Part shown: in pieces, positions 5,892-7,967 of the stretch | Numbering within the stretch: position 1 is the first letter of the stretch | How the letters are laid out: the number at the start of each line of letters is the position of its first letter | Source of the DNA: Gammaproteobacteria bacterium | GTDB lineage: Bacteria > Pseudomonadota > Gammaproteobacteria > Chromatiales > Chromatiaceae | Direction: 5' to 3' | Length of the DNA: 7,967 bases | Assembly (NCBI GenBank): GCA_024644505.1 | Contig: JAHEHQ010000112.1 | Coordinates: 1-7,967 of the forward strand | Program-made: the position numbers and the translations under genes | The notes under the pieces: model-generated | The model's database searches: none | Seen by the model: the letters and a program-made list of their open reading frames with translations, nothing else | What the model was told of the DNA's origin: nothing

Positions 5892-7868
5892 TCAGCTGGC
5901 CTTGGCCACGGGTGTAAACTGTTTGGCGTCGCGGATCTTCACGTCCGCCGCCAGCATGCCGGTACGCCCGTCTTCGAATTTCACCTGGGTCTCGACATGG
6001 CATTCCGACTGGTCGGAGTAGAGCGCGTCCACCAGTTCCTGGTAGCGCTCGGCAATGAAGTTGCGACGCACCTTGCGGGTGCGGGTAAGCTCCCCGTCGT
6101 CCGCGTCCAGTTCCTTGTGCAGGATCAGGTAACGCCGGATCTGTGAGTTGCCCAGCCTGGGGTCGTGGGAGAGGTCCTCGTTCACCTTGTCCACGCATTC
6201 CTGGACCAGGTCATAGACGACGTCCTGACCGGCGAGGTCGGTATAACCCGAGTAGGCGATGTTGCGCCGCTCCGCCCAGTTGCCTACGGCCTCCAGGTCA
6301 ATGTTGATGAAGATCGCCGTGTAGTCGCGCTGATCGCCGAACGCCACCACCTCCTTGACGAACGAGAAGAATTTGAGCTTGTTCTCGATGTACTTGGGCG
6401 CGAACATGGTGCCGTCATTCAGCTTGCCCACATCCTTGGCGCGGTCGATGATCTTCAGGTGACCGTTTTCGGCGAAGTAGCCGGCGTCGCCGGTAAACAC
6501 CCAGCCATCCTCGGTCTTGGTTTTACTGGTCGCTTCCGGTTCCTTGTAGTAGGAGTGGAATACACCGGGCCCGCGGTACAGCACCTCGCCATTTTCATCG
6601 ATCTTCACCTCCACATCGATGGCAGGGGTTCCAACGGTGTCCGCGTAGACCTCGCCGTCGGGCTGCACGCAGACGAACACCATGCCTTCGGTCTGGCCGT
6701 ACAGCTGTTTGATGTTGATGCCGAGGGAGCGGTAGAAATCGAAGATCTCCGGACCGATGGCCTCTCCGGCAGTATAGGCGAGGCGAATCCGGCCCATCCC
6801 GAGCACGTTTCTCAACGGGCCGTATACCAGGAAATCACCTAGTTTGTAGATAAGCTTTTCCGATGTTGTGACCGGTTTCCCATCGAGTATCAGCGTCCCG
6901 ACGCGCTGTGCAAGACCCATGAAATAATGGAACATGCGCTGTTTGATCTTGCTCGCATCTTCCATGCGGATCATCACCTGGGTCAGCATGTTTTCGTAGA
7001 TGCGCGGTGGTGCGAAGTAATAGGTGGGGCCGATCTCCCGCAGGTCGGTGAGAACGGTTGCGCCGCTCTCCGGGCAGTTGACGGTAAAACCCGCAACCAG
7101 AGACTGGGCGTAGGAGAAAAGGTTGTCGCCCACCCAGGCCATGGGCAGATAGGCGAGCACCTCCTCCCGGTCCGTCAGGTTTTCCCTGATGATGCCGTTG
7201 CGCGCCGTGATGACGACATTGTCGTTGGTAAGCACAACACCCTTCGGGTTTCCCGTGGTACCCGAGGTGTAGAGCATGATGGCAATATCCGCCCCCGTGA
7301 CCCTGTTGGCCGACTCCTCGAAAAACCCCGGATTGGCCTTGTCGTATTCGCGCCCGATGGCCTGGGCCTTCTCGATACTGCTCAGGAAGGGAAAATCGTA
7401 GTGGCGCATGCCTCGAGGATCGTCAAACAGGATATGCCTGATGCCCGAATCCTCCTCTCTCAGCTCGAGCAGCTTATCGACCTGCTCCTGGTCTTCGGCG
7501 AGCGCATAGTGGACGTCGGCATTGTCCAGGACGAACTTCATCTCCTGGGCGATCGAATCCTGGTACAGAGGCACGGGGACGCCGCCGAGACACTGGGCGG
7601 CGGTCATTCCCATGTACAGACGGGGGCGGTTGTCACCGATGATGGCCAGCTTGTCGCCCCTTTGAAATCCCAGGGCAGCCAGCCCGCAGGCCATTGCCCG
7701 TACCTCGTCGAGGACTTCCCGCCAGGTCCAGGCCTGCCAGATGCCCAGATCCTTTTCCCGCATGGCGATCTTGTCACCGCGCACGCGGGCATGATTCAGC
7801 AACAGCTTGGGAAAGGTGTCCAACTGCGCTTCGCTGTCTGCTTCCGGTAGATCGGGGGATGATGACAT
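5892..7868 (-). CDS. AMP-forming long-chain-type acyl-CoA synthetase (acyl-CoA ligase)
   Basis: A 658-residue adenylate-forming enzyme that would join a carboxylic acid to CoA through an acyl-AMP intermediate in the cytoplasm. Core motifs are intact: phosphate loop YTSGTTGNPKG (200-210), 'YGQTEG' (390-395), 'TGDAGY' with Asp 461, hinge region 'DRAKD' (475-479), and the presumed adenylation Lys 599 in 'LTRTRKVRR' (594-602). Length and the long C-terminal domain fit bacterial long-chain fatty-acid ligases of the FadD15/AcsL type rather than acetyl-CoA synthetase. After residue 615 there is a roughly 40-residue tail, including 'VKFEDGRTGMLAADVKI'. The start is the ATG at 7866-7868, with AGGAG (7877-7881) 8 nt upstream. 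It leads the cluster and precedes livG by 16 nt, linking activation of an acid with its uptake. Exact acyl substrate (fatty, branched or aromatic) cannot be told from sequence alone. Confidence 0.92.
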   Translation of the reverse strand: MSSSPDLPEADSEAQLDTFPKLLLNHARVRGDKIAMREKDLGIWQAWTWREVLDEVRAMACGLAALGFQRGDKLAIIGDNRPRLYMGMTAAQCLGGVPVPLYQDSIAQEMKFVLDNADVHYALAEDQEQVDKLLELREEDSGIRHILFDDPRGMRHYDFPFLSSIEKAQAIGREYDKANPGFFEESANRVTGADIAIMLYTSGTTGNPKGVVLTNDNVVITARNGIIRENLTDREEVLAYLPMAWVGDNLFSYAQSLVAGFTVNCPESGATVLTDLREIGPTYYFAPPRIYENMLTQVMIRMEDASKIKQRMFHYFMGLAQRVGTLILDGKPVTTSEKLIYKLGDFLVYGPLRNVLGMGRIRLAYTAGEAIGPEIFDFYRSLGINIKQLYGQTEGMVFVCVQPDGEVYADTVGTPAIDVEVKIDENGEVLYRGPGVFHSYYKEPEATSKTKTEDGWVFTGDAGYFAENGHLKIIDRAKDVGKLNDGTMFAPKYIENKLKFFSFVKEVVAFGDQRDYTAIFINIDLEAVGNWAERRNIAYSGYTDLAGQDVVYDLVQECVDKVNEDLSHDPRLGNSQIRRYLILHKELDADDGELTRTRKVRRNFIAERYQELVDALYSDQSECHVETQVKFEDGRTGMLAADVKIRDAKQFTPVAKAS

Positions 7869-7942
7869 TCCCTCAACTCCTCTCTCTCGATTTGATGAGG
7901 CGTCTTGTTCGCGCCTTTTGATACCCGGCGGTTTTCAATGGG

Positions 7943-7966
7943 ACATGAGCACCGGCGTGGTCATGT
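7943..7966. promoter_or_regulatory. 24-bp imperfect dyad upstream of the cluster, possible operator
   Basis: On the plus strand ACATGA (7943-7948) and TCATGT (7961-7966) are exact inverted repeats. Inside them, after one mismatched G on each side, CAC (7950-7952) pairs with GTG (7957-7959) around a CGGC centre, giving nine of twelve symmetric pairs. The centre is about 85 bp upstream of the synthetase ATG. No U-run follows on the minus strand, so it does not look like a terminator for an upstream minus-strand gene. The size and symmetry suit a dimeric repressor site (TetR, MarR or GntR type), but no regulator gene is visible. No convincing promoter hexamers were found in the 99 bases before the ATG, so promoter position is unknown. 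Coincidental symmetry is possible. Confidence 0.35.
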
Positions 7967-7967
7967 G

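Noticed and set aside
6927..7850. Long plus-strand open frame antisense to the acyl-CoA synthetase
   Set aside because: The minus strand carries every adenylate-forming motif here; the plus-strand product is a His/Val/Gly/Asp-rich shadow with no recognisable family.
7899..7917. Short stem AGGCG/CGCCT followed by T residues on the plus strand
   Set aside because: Only 5 bp with a 9-nt loop; too weak to call a terminator, and no plus-strand gene ends before it.
7916..7940. TTGAAA as a -35 box for the cluster promoter
   Set aside because: No acceptable -10 hexamer occurs at 15-19 nt spacing; the bases there are GC-rich.
7935..7967. Possible end of an upstream minus-strand gene (ten codons ending HMTTPVLMSH, then TGA)
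   Set aside because: Too short to judge at the window edge; it overlaps the dyad, and no family can be recognised from ten residues.
7870..7967. Second open minus-strand frame reaching the window edge and ending just before the synthetase start
   Set aside because: About 30 codons with clustered rare AGA/AGG/CGA arginine codons, unlike the neighbouring genes; more likely non-coding leader.

Overview
The window holds one co-oriented gene cluster, entirely on the minus strand, so transcription runs from high to low coordinates. In that order it encodes an AMP-forming long-chain-type acyl-CoA synthetase, LivG-like ATPase, LivH-like permease, LivM-like permease, periplasmic substrate-binding protein, LivF-like ATPase, and the N-terminal 207 codons of a phenylacetate-CoA-ligase-family protein cut by the left edge. 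Gaps are 15, 16 and 4 nt across ligase-livG-livH-livM, then 74 nt before the binding protein and 94 nt before livF. No stretch over 300 bases lacks a gene.

The sequence is moderately GC-rich with GC-biased third positions, Shine-Dalgarno sites and a Sec-type signal peptide. The gene content is typical of Proteobacteria that use organic acids, so a gamma- or betaproteobacterium is likely, but nothing here fixes the taxon. There are no RNA genes, transposases, CRISPR arrays or other signs of a recently acquired region.

Reading: the five liv-type genes form a complete high-affinity ABC importer of the HAAT (branched-chain amino acid/amide) class. Because acyl-adenylating enzymes flank the transporter on both sides, the substrate is more likely a carboxylic acid (aromatic, branched or fatty) that is converted to a CoA thioester after uptake than leucine itself. 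That substrate assignment is inference.

Non-coding structure lies at four places: a 24-bp imperfect dyad upstream of the first gene; a promoter-like pair of hexamers between livM and the binding-protein gene; a perfect 15-bp stem with a GAAA-type apex between the binding-protein gene and livF; and eight contiguous degenerate heptamers filling the livF to ligase-family gap. The oddest protein feature is that the last gene lacks a recognisable Ser/Thr/Gly-rich AMP-binding loop at the expected place.
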